Positions 32,327 through 43,876 are shown, counted from the stretch's first letter. The stretch: 64,000 nucleotides of DNA from Drosophila persimilis (GCF_003286085.1 NW_020825327.1:1178001-1242000), one strand, 5' to 3'. The notes: generated by a model not told the origin, from the sequence alone. Program-made: numbers and translations.

Positions 32327-33456
32327 TTGTAACATTGTAAATGTTGAGGCAGATGCATTCAAATGGCACAATAGGTTCGGACATGTACATTTTGACGCAT
32401 TAAAGGAAATGGTTAACAAGGAGATGGTAATAGGTCTCAGGGGCATATACAAGCCAAAACAAGTGTGTGCAACATGCGCAAAAAGTAAAATTTGCGTGCA
32501 ACCATTTCAATCGAGCACAAACAGGTCAAAGGGCGCTCTAGACTTAATACATACTGATGTATACGGTCCAATGCAAAAGCAGTCAATGGGAGGCAATCGA
32601 TATTTCGCCACATTTATTGATGATTGTTCAAGATATGTATCAGTAAGTTTCCTAAAAACCAAAGATCAGGTTTTCGAGGCTTTTAAAGAATTTAAAAGTC
32701 AAGTTGAGTGCCAAACTGTGCGAAAAGTCAAGGTTTTACGAAGCGACAATGGCCGGGAATACATATCCAACGTTTTTGACAATTACCTCAACCAAAATGG
32801 AATAAAGCGAAACTTAACAGTGCCATATACACCTTAACAAAACGGAATTGCAGAAAGGGCCAACAGAACATTGCAATGCATTGGTAGAAATGGCAAGAAG
32901 TATGCTATTGCATGCTGGGTTGAGTGGAAGCTATTGGGCAGAAGCGATTCGAACTGCCGCGTATTTGCGAACTAGAGTAGCAAACAGCTCCTTGAGTGGG
33001 AGGACACCATTTGAAATACGGACAGGAAGAAAGCCAGTGGTATCGCATTTACAAGTTTTTGGCTCAGTAGCGATTGCTCTAGATAAAACAAAGAAATCAA
33101 AGTTCGCACAGAAAGACTTCGAATATATAATGGTGGGCTACTCCGATACAGCCAAAGCATATCGTTTGGTCAGAAAAATAAAAAAACTCGTAGAGAGTAG
33201 GGATGTCATTTTTGTAGAACCTGAAGGGGGTAAACTAGATACATCAGATTCTAATGACATGGCATCAATTGAGGTTCAACAAAACCAGAACTCTGAACCC
33301 GAAATAGATAGCGAGCAATTTTTAGATCCAGAAAATGAGCCAGAAAATCAGGAAGAGATTAGGTCCAGTACTGACATTCTTGTAATTCCAGAACCAAGAA
33401 GAGGACCAGGACGCCCAATCATCGTACAAACGGGCAAACCAGGACGACCGAGGTAG
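32327..33456 (+). pseudogene. copia-type integrase with internal stop
   Basis: GAG-pre-integrase motif WHNRFGHVHFDAL and CATCAKSKICVQPF (zinc-binding HHCC) lead into the catalytic core: HTDVYGPM, FIDDCSRY, LRSDNGREYIS. At about 32,835 a TAA replaces the codon before QNGIAERANRTL, splitting the core just before the catalytic glutamate. The reading continues to RPRR...GPGRPIIVQ and a stop at 33,456. D, D and E are still present in the DNA. Confidence 0.85.
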
Positions 33457-33486
33457 CAGTATCATATGCAAAAACTATGCACAAGC

Positions 33487-34435
33487 TGAACGTGTTCTCT
33501 CGTGAAGAACAACACATGGACGCCTACTAAATTGCCTAGCGGAAAAAAGTCTATTGGATGCAGATGGGTTTACGCAGTTAAGTCCAATCCGAATGGAAGC
33601 GTGAACAAGCTCAAATCCCGACTGGTGGCGAAAGGTTGTAGCCAACGCTACCGGATCGACTACAAAGAATCATTTGCACCAGTTGTACGCCATGCAACTA
33701 TCAGGTTGATAATTGCACTTGCAGTCGAACATGGTCTCCACCTACATCAAATGGATGTTGTCACGGCGTATCTCAACGGCGAATTGGAAGATGAGGTTTT
33801 TATGAGACAACCCGAGGGCTTCATCAGCGAAGTTCGCTCAAATCACGTTTTGAGGCTTCACAAAAGCATATATGGGCTAAAACAATCAGGAAGAGTGTGG
33901 AACTCTATGTTGGATGCAACGCTGAGGCGCATTGGTTTTGTACCGTCTGTCAACGAACCCTGTCTATATTGTAAGCCAGGTAAAAATATGTGTCTAATAG
34001 CTGTCTACATAGATGACATCATTTTGGCGTGTAAAGACCTAGCTGATATATCTGATATCAAGACAAGGATCGCAGCAGAGTTTGATGTGGTTGACATCGG
34101 GCCTATGCAATACTTTTTAGGTATTGAGGTGAAACGTGAAGGCAGTACTGGTACTCGAACAGTACAGTACGAAAGATTGTCGACAGACGTCCACGCCGCT
34201 GGAAGCTGGTTACCAGGTGGCATGCAACAAAGAGGACTGCCGCAAGGTCGACCTTACATCGTTTCAGAAGCTAATTGGAGAGTTATCTTATCTTGCAGTT
34301 ATGACTCGTCCGGACTTTGCGCATTCGTTGAATAAATTAGCTCAACGTAACAAGGACTCCCATTCCGAGCATGAAGCGGCAGCCAAGCACATCCTTCGAT
34401 ATTTGGCAAAAACTATCGATTGGGACATATGCTAG
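33487..34435 (+). pseudogene. copia-type reverse transcriptase
   Basis: RVT_2 motifs: NNTWTPTKLPSGKKSIGCRW, VKSNPNGSVNKLKSRLVAKG, FAPVVRHATIRLI, HQMDVVTAYLNGELEDEVFM, KSIYGLKQSGRVWN and the active site VYIDDIILACKD at about 34,000-34,035. A frameshift near 34,150 moves the rest into another frame (TSTPLEAGYQVAC, GELSYLAVMTRPDFA). Full-length apart from the shift and a broken junction to integrase. Confidence 0.88.
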
Positions 34436-34926
34436 GCAAAGCAAGGAATGGCAATTGAGTGTTTTGTTGATGCAGATCGGGCAAGTGATATGACAAACCG
34501 GAAGTCATTCACTGGCATGTATGCATGTTGGCAGAAGGAGCAGTTTCTTGGGAGTCAAGAAAGTAATCGATGGTTGCGCTCAGTTCCACGGAGATAGAGT
34601 ACATAGCTTTATCATCTGCAGCAAAAGAGGCGATATACTTTCGCAGCCTACGCATTGACGTGAAGCTGATGTCCCAGGAGTCAGCTATTCAGATGTACGG
34701 CTACAACATTGGAGCACAGCAGCTTGCTAGAAACCCCATGTTTCATGCACGTACAAAACACATCGACGTCAAGGTACATCATATTCGAGAGCTTCTCAAG
34801 AGAAGTGAAGTCGACATTGGGTATTTACCAACCGATGAGATGATAGCAGATGTCCTCACAAGGAACTTAGTCAAAGTTAAGCACCATAAATTTGTATTCG
34901 CATTCGGTTTAAGAGATAATTTATAA
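34436..34926 (+). pseudogene. copia-type RNase H and C-terminus
   Basis: A stop at 34,433 separates it from RT. CFVDADRASD, then after a shift VALSSTEIEYIALSSAAKEA, KHIDVKVHHIRELL and PTDEMIADVLTRNL, ending at 34,926. Motifs are those of Ty1/copia RNase H. Confidence 0.85.
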
Positions 34927-34999
34927 GTTGCTTGACATGTTATTGAATATTAGTTAAGTATGTTTAAAGTTTGTAAACATGCGTTGTGTTGAGGAGGAG

Positions 35000-35136
35000 T
35001 GTTCAAAGTGACCGCCACGATAATTAGTTATCGATCCCTTACAACACTGCGCATGTGCCCTGCTGCATATAGAAATTTCTTCTTTCTTTCGTACATTAGT
35101 CAAAAACACATATGTATAATTCTGTATACTGATCTT
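35000..35136 (+). repeat. copia-type 3' LTR, left part
   Basis: Starts TGTTCAAAG after the polypurine tract. Interrupted after CTGTATACTGATCTT. The rest of the LTR is at 36,620-36,651 (GTTGCATTATCAAATG...TTTAGCA). Confidence 0.88.
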
Positions 35137-36619
35137 TTTTTTCTGACTGTTGACATGCAATAACTGCATCTTGCAAGAGGCGATGCAATTACTGCACCGT
35201 CAAGTGGCCCGTCTGAAACCAGCAGAAGGCTGTTACGCGAGCATGCAGGAATGATAGCTGTTAGACTAATATTCGAGAAAAATTAGCATTAAAGTTACTG
35301 AGAGAACTAGGCATGCATTCAAAATACAAAATACAAATACCACTACAATTACTAATTACTAGAAAGGTGTGTAAGGATTAGTAATTTAATAAGAGGAAGA
35401 GAATTAGTGGTGGATATGAAATGGTAGAGGGAACTATAATCCGAGCATAATACCCTAAACGGTTCATGCAAGAAATAGTTCGATCTACAAAGTGGAAGGA
35501 ACAACGGTGTAAAATTTCTGGTAAGTCTAATAGGAATCGTGAAGTTTATGCGGCTCAACAGATCAGGGCTGTCTATGTCACCCCTGATCAAGTTGTGCAT
35601 AAAAATCACACCAAGCATTTTTCTACGGTTAACTAAGGATGGGAGGTTTACTAATAGTAGTCTACTAGAGTAAGATGGGAGTCGCACACCCGCATCCCAG
35701 TTAAGGCCCCGCAGAGCAAGGAGTAAAAAGTTTTTCTGTACTGATTCTATACGGTCCTGGTGTGCTTTGTACTGAGGGCCCCATACACAGGAGCCGTATT
35801 CTAAGATCGGACGAACAAACGAGATATAGAGTCTTTGTTATACCCCAAATAGGGTATAGGCAGCCAACAAAGACCTAGAACGATGAAATGTCCTAACTTT
35901 GCATTTCGAGGCATTAAGGTGTAACAAGTTTGCACAACACCATGACTGAAAATTATTGAGATCGGATTGCAAGCGAGAATGAAATTAAATGTCCTTATAC
36001 TGAACACAGAGTTTAACATCATCCGCATACATAAGTACTCGACGGTATGTTAAAACCGAAGGCATGTCATTAATAAAGAGTGTGAAGAGTAAGGGGCTTA
36101 GATGGTTGCCCTGTGGTACTCCCGAAGAAACCTTGACTGGTAAAGAGAGGGAGTTTTTGAAGAGGACTCTTTGAGACCTGGAACAAAGGCAGCTAGAAAT
36201 CCATCTCAGCGGGCTGGGCGAAAACCATAAAAGGTCAAGTTTAGGCGCTAAAAGCGAATGGTTTACAAAGTCGAATGATTTACTAAAGTCGGTGTAAATG
36301 ACATCCGTCTGTAAGTTACCTTGAACGCCTTTAATAATGAAAGAGGTAAACTCTAACAAATTCGTGGTGGTTGATCGCCTATTTATAAATCCATGCTGAG
36401 TAGGAGATATAAGTGACTTGCAGAGATGTTGCAAGTGCGGAGTTAAAACCTCTATAATTTTTTGCGTCAGACCTGCTACCTTTTTTATGGAGAGGAATTA
36501 TAAACAATTGCTTCCAAGCAAGAAGAATCGGACACGGTGAATAGTTTAATCAACGGTCCACACAGAGCCTCGGCGCAGTACCTGAGTACACAACCTGGAA
36601 CCCCGTCTGGCCCCTTTTT
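35137..36619 (-). pseudogene. CR1-like LINE in the copia 3' LTR
   Basis: 5'-truncated; the 5' end is at right (GPDGVPGCVLRYCAEALCGP near 36,610-36,550). RT blocks follow leftward: PTQHGFINRRSTTTNLLEF (about 36,405), YTDFSKSFDFVNHSLL, SSGVPQGNHLSPLLFTLFIN, MYADDVKLCVQYKD near 36,030, then after a deletion LPSYSSRLLLVNLPSLVNRR and CRSNYFLHEPFRVLCSDYS, with a stop at 35,352. The 3' UTR is the short subtype and ends in a run of A next to the LTR. Catalytic YADD is present, but the palm-thumb segment is deleted and several frames are used. Confidence 0.85.
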
Positions 36620-36740
36620 TTGTTGCATTATCAAATGAAATAACTTTAGCATAACCAAACCTAAACAAACAAAATTGTTAAAATATATATATATCAATAT
36701 ATCAAAATAAAATAAAATTAAAGTTAAAATTATTTTAAAA

Positions 36741-37990
36741 ACGTCGGTTTGACTCAAAGAAGACAAAAGAGATTAGATAAACCAAATATACCATAAACTG
36801 AGATTGTTGAACTCTGGAATTTTTGCAGGTAGATAGATATTTTTAGGAGAATTTGTATTGTATCACGGACTATATTTCCTTTAGGAGATACTAATTAAGA
36901 AAACATGGTTTTAAAAATACGATACTTTCAAAATTCGTTCGTTCTTCCGTAAAGATCAGACGCGTTTTTGTTTTGCGCTCCGCATATTTTCCCTTTGTTT
37001 TACATAAACAACCAGTGTTTTCATAAATAAACATTAAATACCTTCCTAATCCAATCTGCTATCTGGAAATCTATTCTATTCCGCGAGTGCATGCCTTTGA
37101 TTTGTGTTTAATTATTATTTATTGAACTTAAAATTGTTCGTCGTCGGGTTGTTCTGATTGTGTTGTTGACGTGAGTAAATTACATTTCATTACAGCTCTC
37201 GTCTCTCGTCTTGTAGCTTTTGTTGTTTTATCACTCTCTCGCAATCACCTCAACTTCAACTTGGTCTGATACCAATTTGTTTTGGAAATTTTCTTTTTTT
37301 TTGCGTAAATTTTCTTGAGAAAATAGATAAATAAATAAAATGGAATACGCTGTGGTCTGCGCCAAACGTCGGTTTGACTCAAAGAAGACAAAAGAGATTA
37401 GATAAACCAAATATACCATAAACTGAGATTGTTGAACTCTGGAATTTTTGCAGGTAGATAGATATTTTTAGGAGAATTTTTATTGTATCACGGACTATAT
37501 TTCCTTTAGGAGATACTAATTAAGAAAACATGGTTTTAAAAATACGATACTTTCAAAATTCGTTCGTTCTTCCGTAAAGATCAGACGCGTTTTTGTTTTG
37601 CGCTCCGCATATTTTCCCTTTGTTTTACATAAACAACCAGTGTTTTCATAAATAAACATTAAATACCTTCCTAATCCAATCTGCTATCTGGAAATCTATT
37701 CTATTCCGCGAGTGCATGCCTTTGATTTGTGTTTAATTATTATTTATTGAACTTAAAATTGTTCGTCGTCGGGTTGTTCTGATTGTGTTGTTGACGTGAG
37801 TAAATTACATTTCATTACAGCTCTCGTCTCTCGTCTTGTAGCTTTTGTTGTTTTATCACTCTCTCGCAATCACCTCAACTTCAACTTGGTCTGATACCAA
37901 TTTGTTTTGGAAATTTTCTTTTTTTTTTCGTAAATTTTCTTGAGAAAATAGATAAATAAATAAAATGGAATACGCTGTGGTCTGCGCCAA
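36741..37990 (+). repeat. 625-bp tandem duplication at a LINE 5' end
   Basis: 36,741-37,365 and 37,366-37,990 are almost identical direct copies. The unit begins ACGTCGGTTTGACTC and ends ATGGAATACGCTG...TGCGCCAA, so it spans the 5' UTR, the start codon and the first few codons of ORF1. Seen differences are very few (ATTTGTATTG versus ATTTTTATTG). Confidence 0.95.
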
Positions 37991-38750
37991 AAAAACCTGT
38001 AAGAAGCAGATCACTCAAGATCAGCCGAATGTCCCCTGCTGGCTTTACGACAGCGTAGTCCACGCAAAATGCGCTGGATTTGTTGGCCTCGTGAGTGATG
38101 CTATAGATAAACGTAATGGGTTGCATTACAGTTGCGAGCCATGCCGTGCGGTGGAGAGTGACATGGTGGCTTTCATGAGGCAGACGCGGAAGGGCTTTAA
38201 GGAGCTGACCATTGGCTTTAAAAAGCAATACGATCGGCTCCTAGCCATGGAGTCTCAATTTGGCAGTCTGCAACTGCTGAATGAGCCTCCGAGGCGTACA
38301 AAGGTCACTGCGCGGGATCTGCAAGTGGCAACCGTCACTCAGCCGTGCGCCGCCGAAAAACTGACTCCGCCCACTCCAAGTGTGCAGCAGTTGATCTTGT
38401 TTGCCACTCCAAGGGCAACGACAGCTGCTGGCGATGCAGCCAAGTACGTCTACAGCGTCCGTGTCCGTGGTGTCCGCAAGTTCGCTAGCTGTCCCGTCTA
38501 TCCCGATCCCACCAGTGAATAGATATTGCCACCACAGGTACTAGGCCTGTGGTGACTAAACCACTGGTGGGAGTCCCACCAAAACGTAAAGTTTTTGTTT
38601 CACGGCTGGCCCCTGACATCACATCTAATGATGTAATTTCTTTTATTCAAAGCAAAATAAAAGCCGTGGGTGGAGGAATTCAACTTCTCTTATGCCAGGG
38701 AGATCGCCTCGTTTAAGATAAGCATCTCCCCAACTCAATTTGACACCATT
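37965..38750 (+). pseudogene. CR1-type LINE ORF1 with PHD-like zinc finger
   Basis: ATG at 37,965, after the second 625-bp unit. Residues about 8-60 form a C-x-C-x-C...H-x-x-C...C-x-x-C pattern (CKKQI, VHAKCAGFVG, YSCEPCRAV) like the PHD finger found in ORF1 of CR1-clade LINEs; one cysteine of the usual CWLC is replaced (CWLYD). A stop closes the frame at 38,522. The protein continues in another frame with PPKRKVFVSRLAPDITSNDV, then ISFIQSKI and ISPTQFDTICSAKFW, an RRM-like ORF1 C-terminal part. Role: nucleic-acid-binding ORF1p. ORF2 is absent because the LOA-like LINE starts at about 38,755. Confidence 0.78.
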
Positions 38751-38754
38751 TGCT

Positions 38755-39700
38755 CCGCCAAATTTTGGCCTCCCGCCTCCCAAGCTCACTTGGACCTATA
38801 AAAGGTCCGTTGTGTTGCCGCATGGGCATGTGCCCCTTTGCGTTGCCCGAACCGTGAGAGCATACTACTGCAGGTTAAGGGCAGTCCCATCCGGTGGCTT
38901 GGATGTATTTGGACAAGGTCCCTGGTTTGATTTCGGACAGATACGAAATGTCCGTGAGGAAAGCGGCCCCGAGAATACGAAGACGACGATTTCCAAGGGC
39001 TGGGCAGTGGTAGAAGAAGTGGGGGACCGATTCCTCCTCCTCCTCGTCGCGACAACTCCTGTAGAAGTCATTATGAGGGATTGACAGTCTAGAGGCGTGA
39101 GTGCCGATCTGCCAGTGTCCCGTAATGGCTCTAGTAACTGCAGAGCACTGTGCTCTGCTGAGTTTATACAGCTCTGCTGAGCGCTTCTTCGATCGATATG
39201 GCCATATCAATCTTGAGACTTTACAGGAAACGGTTTGCTGCCATCTCCTATTGGCATTTTGCTCGAACAATTCGTGCGTTAGGAGCCTGCACGTAGCCAA
39301 GGGCATCGCTACTTGCTCCCTCTCCGATAGGAGAGGAATCGTAGTACCCTGCCTGGCTAGCTCGTCGGCGGCGTCATTCCCCTCGATGTCCCTGTGGCCG
39401 GGGACCCATATAAGGAAGAGATCTAACTGCTCTGCGATCTCGTGCAGAGACCTGCGGCAGTCATTTACAGTCGCTGAGTTCGACGAGACTTGGCTGTCCG
39501 AGAAGACGCACACTAAGTGCGTATGTAGAAGTAGTTTGGAGACGATCGAAATGGCTTCCTTGATGGCTTCAACCTCCGCTTGGAACACACTACAGTGATC
39601 CGGGAGCCTGAAGCAATGACTGATGTTCAGCTCGCTGCAGTAGACTCCGCCTCCCACGCGGCCGTCTAGCTTTGAGCCATCAGTGTAGAAGTGGACCGCA
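38755..39700 (-). pseudogene. LOA-like LINE: RNase H and 3' end
   Basis: Minus-strand frame of 260 codons (39,657-38,875) plus a 3' UTR to about 38,755 (AGGTCCAAGTGAGCTTGGG), the same 3' end as the copy at 1-1165. RNase H: YTDGS near 39,690, FQAEVEAIKEA, CVFSDSQ, WVPGHRDIEGNDAADELARQ. A knuckle-like CRSC...HFFYHC follows. A small deletion removes residues after SDSQ. Confidence 0.85.
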
Positions 39701-41180
39701 TTTGCAGGTCCTGGTTCGCCCCCTGGTTCTCCCAGTCCTCCCTAGATGGGATTGATACCTGGGAGGGCGTCGAGAGGTGATCACTAGGGATACAGTAATC
39801 TGCCCTCTCTGGTAATTGCGGGAGTCTCATCAGGATTCCCGAGTGCCCAATCGCGGATGCTTTCCACAGTCTGGCTTCTCTCATTCTGAGGGCGGAAAGT
39901 GTTGCCACCTTCTTTCCCATGAGATCCACAGGGAGGAGGTCCAGCACAGTATCCAGGGCTTCCCCTGGAGTAGTGCGTAGCCCGCCAGTTATGCATAGCT
40001 CTGCCATGCGTTGAACTCTGCTGAGTTTATTGAGGCATGTCCTTCTGTCCAAGGCTGGCCACCATACCACCACTCCATAGAGCATGATTGGTCGTATGAT
40101 GGCGGTGTAGAGCCACCGAACTATATAGGGGGTCATTCCCCATTTCAGTCCGATGGCTTTCCTGCAAGTATAGAGGGCCACTGTGGCCTTCTTTACTTTA
40201 TCCTCTATGCTCAATTTCCAATCGATCTTTCTATCGAGGATTAGGCCAAGATACTTGGCGTTGTTGCTGAAGACTAGCGTTTCCCCACATAGTCTTGGGG
40301 GAATCAGTACCGGAACTTTGTACTTCCTAGTGAAAAGCACCAGTTCCGTTTTAGACGGGTTGACGCCTAACCCGCATTTGTCTGCCCATTTCGACATTTT
40401 CGTGGGAGTACTTGTCATGCACTCACACAACGTCTGCGGAAATTTTCCGGAGAATGCTATGGCAACATCGTCCGCGTACGCCACCACACGGCAGCCATCC
40501 CCCTCTATCTCCCGCAACAGTGTGTTCACTGCCATGTTCCATAGGAGGGCGAGAGGACTCCGTCCTGCGGTGTGCCTCTACTGACAAATCTGGTACCCGT
40601 TGACGTCCCCAGTGATGCCTCAACCGTCCTGCATTGTAGCATCTGATCGATCAGGCTCACCGTCCTGGAGTCAACGCCCAGATCCGTCAGTGCGCCCGTG
40701 ATGGCGGTCGGAAGGATGTTGTTAAAGGCGCCTTCTATGTCGAGGAAGGCTACTAGGGTGTACTCCTTAAAGTTAAGGGACGCTTCGATGATCGATGTGA
40801 TCGAGTGTAGGGCCGTTTCAGTGGATCTTCCCTTCCGATAGGCATGCTGGGAGTCTGAGATCAGACTGGACGGAATGCACGCCGTTAGATGCAGCCCCAG
40901 GAGCCGCTCCATCGCCTTTAGAAGAAAAGACGATAGACTTATGGGTCTGAAATCTTTTGGGGCGGTGTGCGAGGGCTTGCCTGCCTTGGGTATGAATACG
41001 ACTTTGGTCTGAAGCCAGGTGTCAGGAATGCACCCGTGGGAGAAGATTCCCTCGTAAATTATTTTGAGCCAGTTAATGGCTTTATGTCCCGCGTGAATCA
41101 GTTGCAGGGAAAATGCCGTCTGGCCCCGCGGACATGTAGGGTTTAAAGCTTCTGATCGCCCAGGAAATGTTCTCCTGCCT
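39666..41180 (-). pseudogene. LOA-like LINE reverse transcriptase
   Basis: Read leftward from about 41,145: GPDGI, VVFIPKAGKPSHTAPKDFRP, SDSQHAYRKGRSTETALHS (40,865-40,810), LVAFLDIEGAFNN, FVSRGTPQDGVLSP, then after a break VVAYADDVAIAFSGKFP (40,490-40,440), CGLGVNPSKTELVLFTRKY, YLGLILDRKIDWKLSIEDKV and RLWKASAIGHSG. The YADD active site is intact. The PQGGVLSP loop reads PQDGVLSP, and frameshifts occur near 40,530 and 41,100. Endonuclease and ORF1 are missing. Its 5' edge at about 41,180 abuts a CR1-like copy on the plus strand. Confidence 0.88.
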
Positions 41181-41183
41181 TAT

Positions 41184-42185
41184 CATTTACACCGACTTTA
41201 GTAAAGCATTCGACTCTGTAAACCATTCTCTTTTAGTACATAAACTTGACCTTTTAGGATTTCCGCCCAACCTCCTGCGATGAATTTCTAGCTATCTTTG
41301 TTCCAGGTCTCAAAGAGACATCTTCACAAACTCCCTCTCTTCACCAGTCAAGGTTTCTTCGGGAGTACCACAGGGCAGCCATCTTTGCCCCTTACTCTTC
41401 ACTCTTTATTAATGACTTGCCTTCGGTATTAACATACTCTCGAGTACTTATGTATGCGGATGATGTTAAACTCTGTGTCCATCTCAACAAAGACTCTCTA
41501 CACTTCGCTTGTTCGTCCGATCTTAGAATACGGCTCCTGTGTATGGTGCCCTCAGTACAAAGTACACCAGGACTGTATAGAATCAGTACAGAACAACTTT
41601 TTACTCCTTGCTCTGCGGGGCCTTAACTGGGATGCGGGTGTGCGACTCCCATCTTACTCTAGTAGACTACTATTAGTAAACCTCCCATCCTTAGTTAACC
41701 GTAGAAAAATGGTTGGTGTGATTTTTATGCACAACTTGATCAGGGGTGACATAGACAGCCCTGATCTGTTGAGCCGCATAAACTTCACGATTCGTATTAG
41801 ACTGACTAGAAATTTTATACCGTTGTTCCTTCCACTTTGTAGATCGAATTATTCCTTGCATGAACCGTTTAGGGTCTTATGCTCGGATTATAGTTCCCTC
41901 TACCATATCATATCCACCACTAATTCTCTTCCTCTTATTAAATTACTAATCCTTACACACCTTTCTAGTAATTAGTAATTGTAGTGGTATTTGTATTTTG
42001 TATTTTGAATGCATGCCTAGTTCTCTTAGAAACTTTAGCGCTAATCTTCCTCGACTTCCTGTTAGACTAATAAACAGCATGCTCGCGTAACAGCCTTCTG
42101 CTGGTGTCACACGGGCCACTTGACGGTGCAGTAATTGCATCGCCTCTTGAAAGATGCAGTCATTGCATGTCAACGTCCACGAAAT
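41184..42185 (+). pseudogene. CR1-like LINE, RT C-terminal half, short 3'-UTR subtype
   Basis: Starts in the RT at IYTDFSKAFDSVNHSLLVH (41,188 onward), then SGVPQG near 41,360, YADDVKLCV at 41,454, a deletion of the thumb, SLVRPILEYGSCVWCPQYKV (about 41,503-41,562), RGLNWDAGVRLPSYSSRLLL and CRSNYSLHEPFRVLCSDYS, with the stop at 41,975. The 3' UTR ends near GCATGTCAACGTC (42,175). Confidence 0.85.
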
Positions 42186-42214
42186 ATAAGTTAATGTAAC
42201 TACAGGTATGGCCA

Positions 42215-42645
42215 ATTACACAAAAAGTTCCACATGCCAAAAAAAAAATTAAAATTCAATAATAAAAGATTTCCATATACGTTTACGCAGATAATATTTT
42301 CTAAGTGTATTTATAGTTAACTAATTTACCCATTGATATATAATCCCATTAACTTTGATGTGAAAACCTATTAAAATTAGTCAAAATTCACTTTTGCAGT
42401 ATTTTGTGCTAAGGCACAAAAATTTGTATACAGATACTCCAACCTCAAAAACCACTTCTGCTTTTTGTAATGTAGCGTCAAGTCATACTCTAGTTTATTT
42501 CTTTAGAACCATACGTTCGACTATTTTAATTTGTTTGGTGACAATTACTACCCCAATACTTTTCAACAAGAATATTTAATTTTTTTTAATTTGACTTTTT
42601 CATTTATATTTATTTACATTTTATCGTACGAATGTAACCGAACCC
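42215..42645 (+). repeat. AT-rich interspersed repeat, copy 2
   Basis: Blocks GATTTCCATATACGTTTACG, CATTAACTTTGATGTGAAAA and ATCGTACGAATGTAACCG match 9,540-9,860 in the same orientation. Diverged. Confidence 0.5.
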
Positions 42646-42973
42646 AGAATGGAAATGCCCTTCGCCAATTGGTAAACTTAGTTAAAATTCAATCAATTTA
42701 GACAATGATATGTGGACAGGAAAATATGGAAATGTTTTTATTGACTTGTATCCATGACCTTACATTACATATCAACGGCTTTCGAAAGAGGCGGATTATT
42801 TCGAAATTCTACCTTCTCAATTTAGCTTTAAAAATGAATATTCATCTTTATAGAGAATATTTTTAAAAGCACTAAAGCCAATTTTAGTAAAATGTGGCGT
42901 TTCTTTCACTATTAGTCTAAAAATATAAAAGCCTTCTTACAATATTATAATTATAACGGAATTAATGACAAAC

Positions 42974-43797
42974 CTTGTCTGGAGGAGCAACATCTGTGTT
43001 TTATTTTTTTCAGCTGTTGCGGATACTCTAAAGTCATCGCAATGATCATTATATGAGTTCCAGTTATTAGAGGCATCATCCGCGGATTCGTCTTCAGTCG
43101 GTACATTTGAGTTGTTGGAAGCGGTTGCTGAGGAGGCGGTGTTTAAAAGCTGTTGTGGTTGCTTCTGATGTGGTCTCTGTAGGTGCAGGATATTACTACC
43201 ATTTTCCTGCTGACGCTGATGCTGTTCCATTTGCTGCAGTACTAGTTTTTGTTGTTGATGGTGCTCTAGGGGAGTCTGTGCTGGCGTGGTCGTAGTAGAT
43301 ATTGAGGCGGTTAAGTTTGTAGCTACATCTTCCTTTTCAATCACGTCTATATTGTTAAGTCTCCTGATGACTGGGGCTACATCCTTGACAGCTTCGTTTC
43401 TCATCTGTTGAAGTTGATTGTAGTTTATTGCCGCCTCTGACCCGTATAGACCGCGTATTCGAAGCTGTTCGGCACATCGAAGCAACTGGCCCAGACCGGC
43501 CTGCGTGACATTCACCTCTCCCTTATACATAAAATCTACAAGCGCCTGAATCTCCCAGAGCTTGATCTCTCCTGGTAAAATTATAACGGGATGCTTACAG
43601 GGATTTTCCGCCAATATGGCTTCAAAGTATGTAGAGCATGCGGCCAGCACTAGACGGTGACAATGCAACTGGTGACCTTCACAGGCCAGTGTTACATCCA
43701 CAAATCTCTGACCGGCTAGTAGCTGTGGAAAAGCAGCGCCAATACTACCAAGATGGCTGTTCCAGCGTACGCAAAATTCCTGAGTGATTGCGCTCAT
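42974..43797 (-). CDS. BTB/POZ-domain protein, first coding exon (gene continues outside what I can identify)
   Basis: Translation from the ATG at 43,797 (context AACAAAATGAGC, a good Drosophila start) gives 274 codons plus two bases before a donor AAG|GTTTGT at 42,974/42,973. Residues about 7-120 form a BTB domain of the TTK/BAB type: FCVRWNSHLGSIG, FVDVTLACEGHQLHCHRLVL, AACSTYFEAI, DFMYKGEVNVTQAGL, LLRCAEQLRIRGL. A Gln/His-rich linker (HHQQQKLVLQQMEQHQRQQ) and a Ser/Asn/Thr-rich acidic tail follow. Such proteins usually dimerise by the BTB domain and bind DNA by a C-terminal zinc finger or HTH encoded by later exons; none is recognisable here. It is most likely a nuclear transcription regulator. 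The open frame, intact domain and splice signals point to a functional host gene, unlike its surroundings. I cannot name the gene. Confidence 0.88.
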
Positions 43798-43873
43798 TTT
43801 GTTTAACCTCAACTCGGCAAGCTTTGCAGTTGTGTAATTTGTGCTATGTACGCAAATTAATTCCTTTTTTCGC
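43798..43873 (-). other. 5' UTR part of the BTB exon with splice acceptor
   Basis: TTTTGTTACAG|GCG on the minus strand places an acceptor at 43,874-43,876 and the exon start at 43,873. The frame upstream of the ATG is open but reads like untranslated sequence. Confidence 0.65.
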
Positions 43874-43876
43874 CTG

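Larger units (their letters stand above)
30883..36651 (+). mobile_element. Ty1/copia LTR retrotransposon with a LINE nested in its 3' LTR
   Basis: 5' LTR 30,883-31,068 (TGTTCAAAGTG...CTTTAACA). The 3' LTR starts at 35,000, is interrupted at about 35,137 by a CR1-like LINE, and resumes at about 36,620 to end at 36,651. A 5-bp target duplication TAACC flanks the whole (30,878-30,882 and 36,652-36,656). The primer site right after the LTR is GGTTATATACCCAGG, resembling copia's internal initiator-tRNA site. The polypurine tract GAGGAGGAG is at 34,991-34,999. Coding regions for Gag, integrase, RT and RNase H follow in copia order, with stops, shifts and a missing protease core. Confidence 0.92.

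Noticed and set aside
36741..37990. The two 625-bp copies as a pair of LTRs
   Set aside because: They are directly adjacent, lack TG...CA ends and include a start codon continuing into ORF1.
39101..39598. 165-codon plus-strand frame over the LOA-like RNase H
   Set aside because: Antisense shadow; the minus strand carries the recognised motifs.
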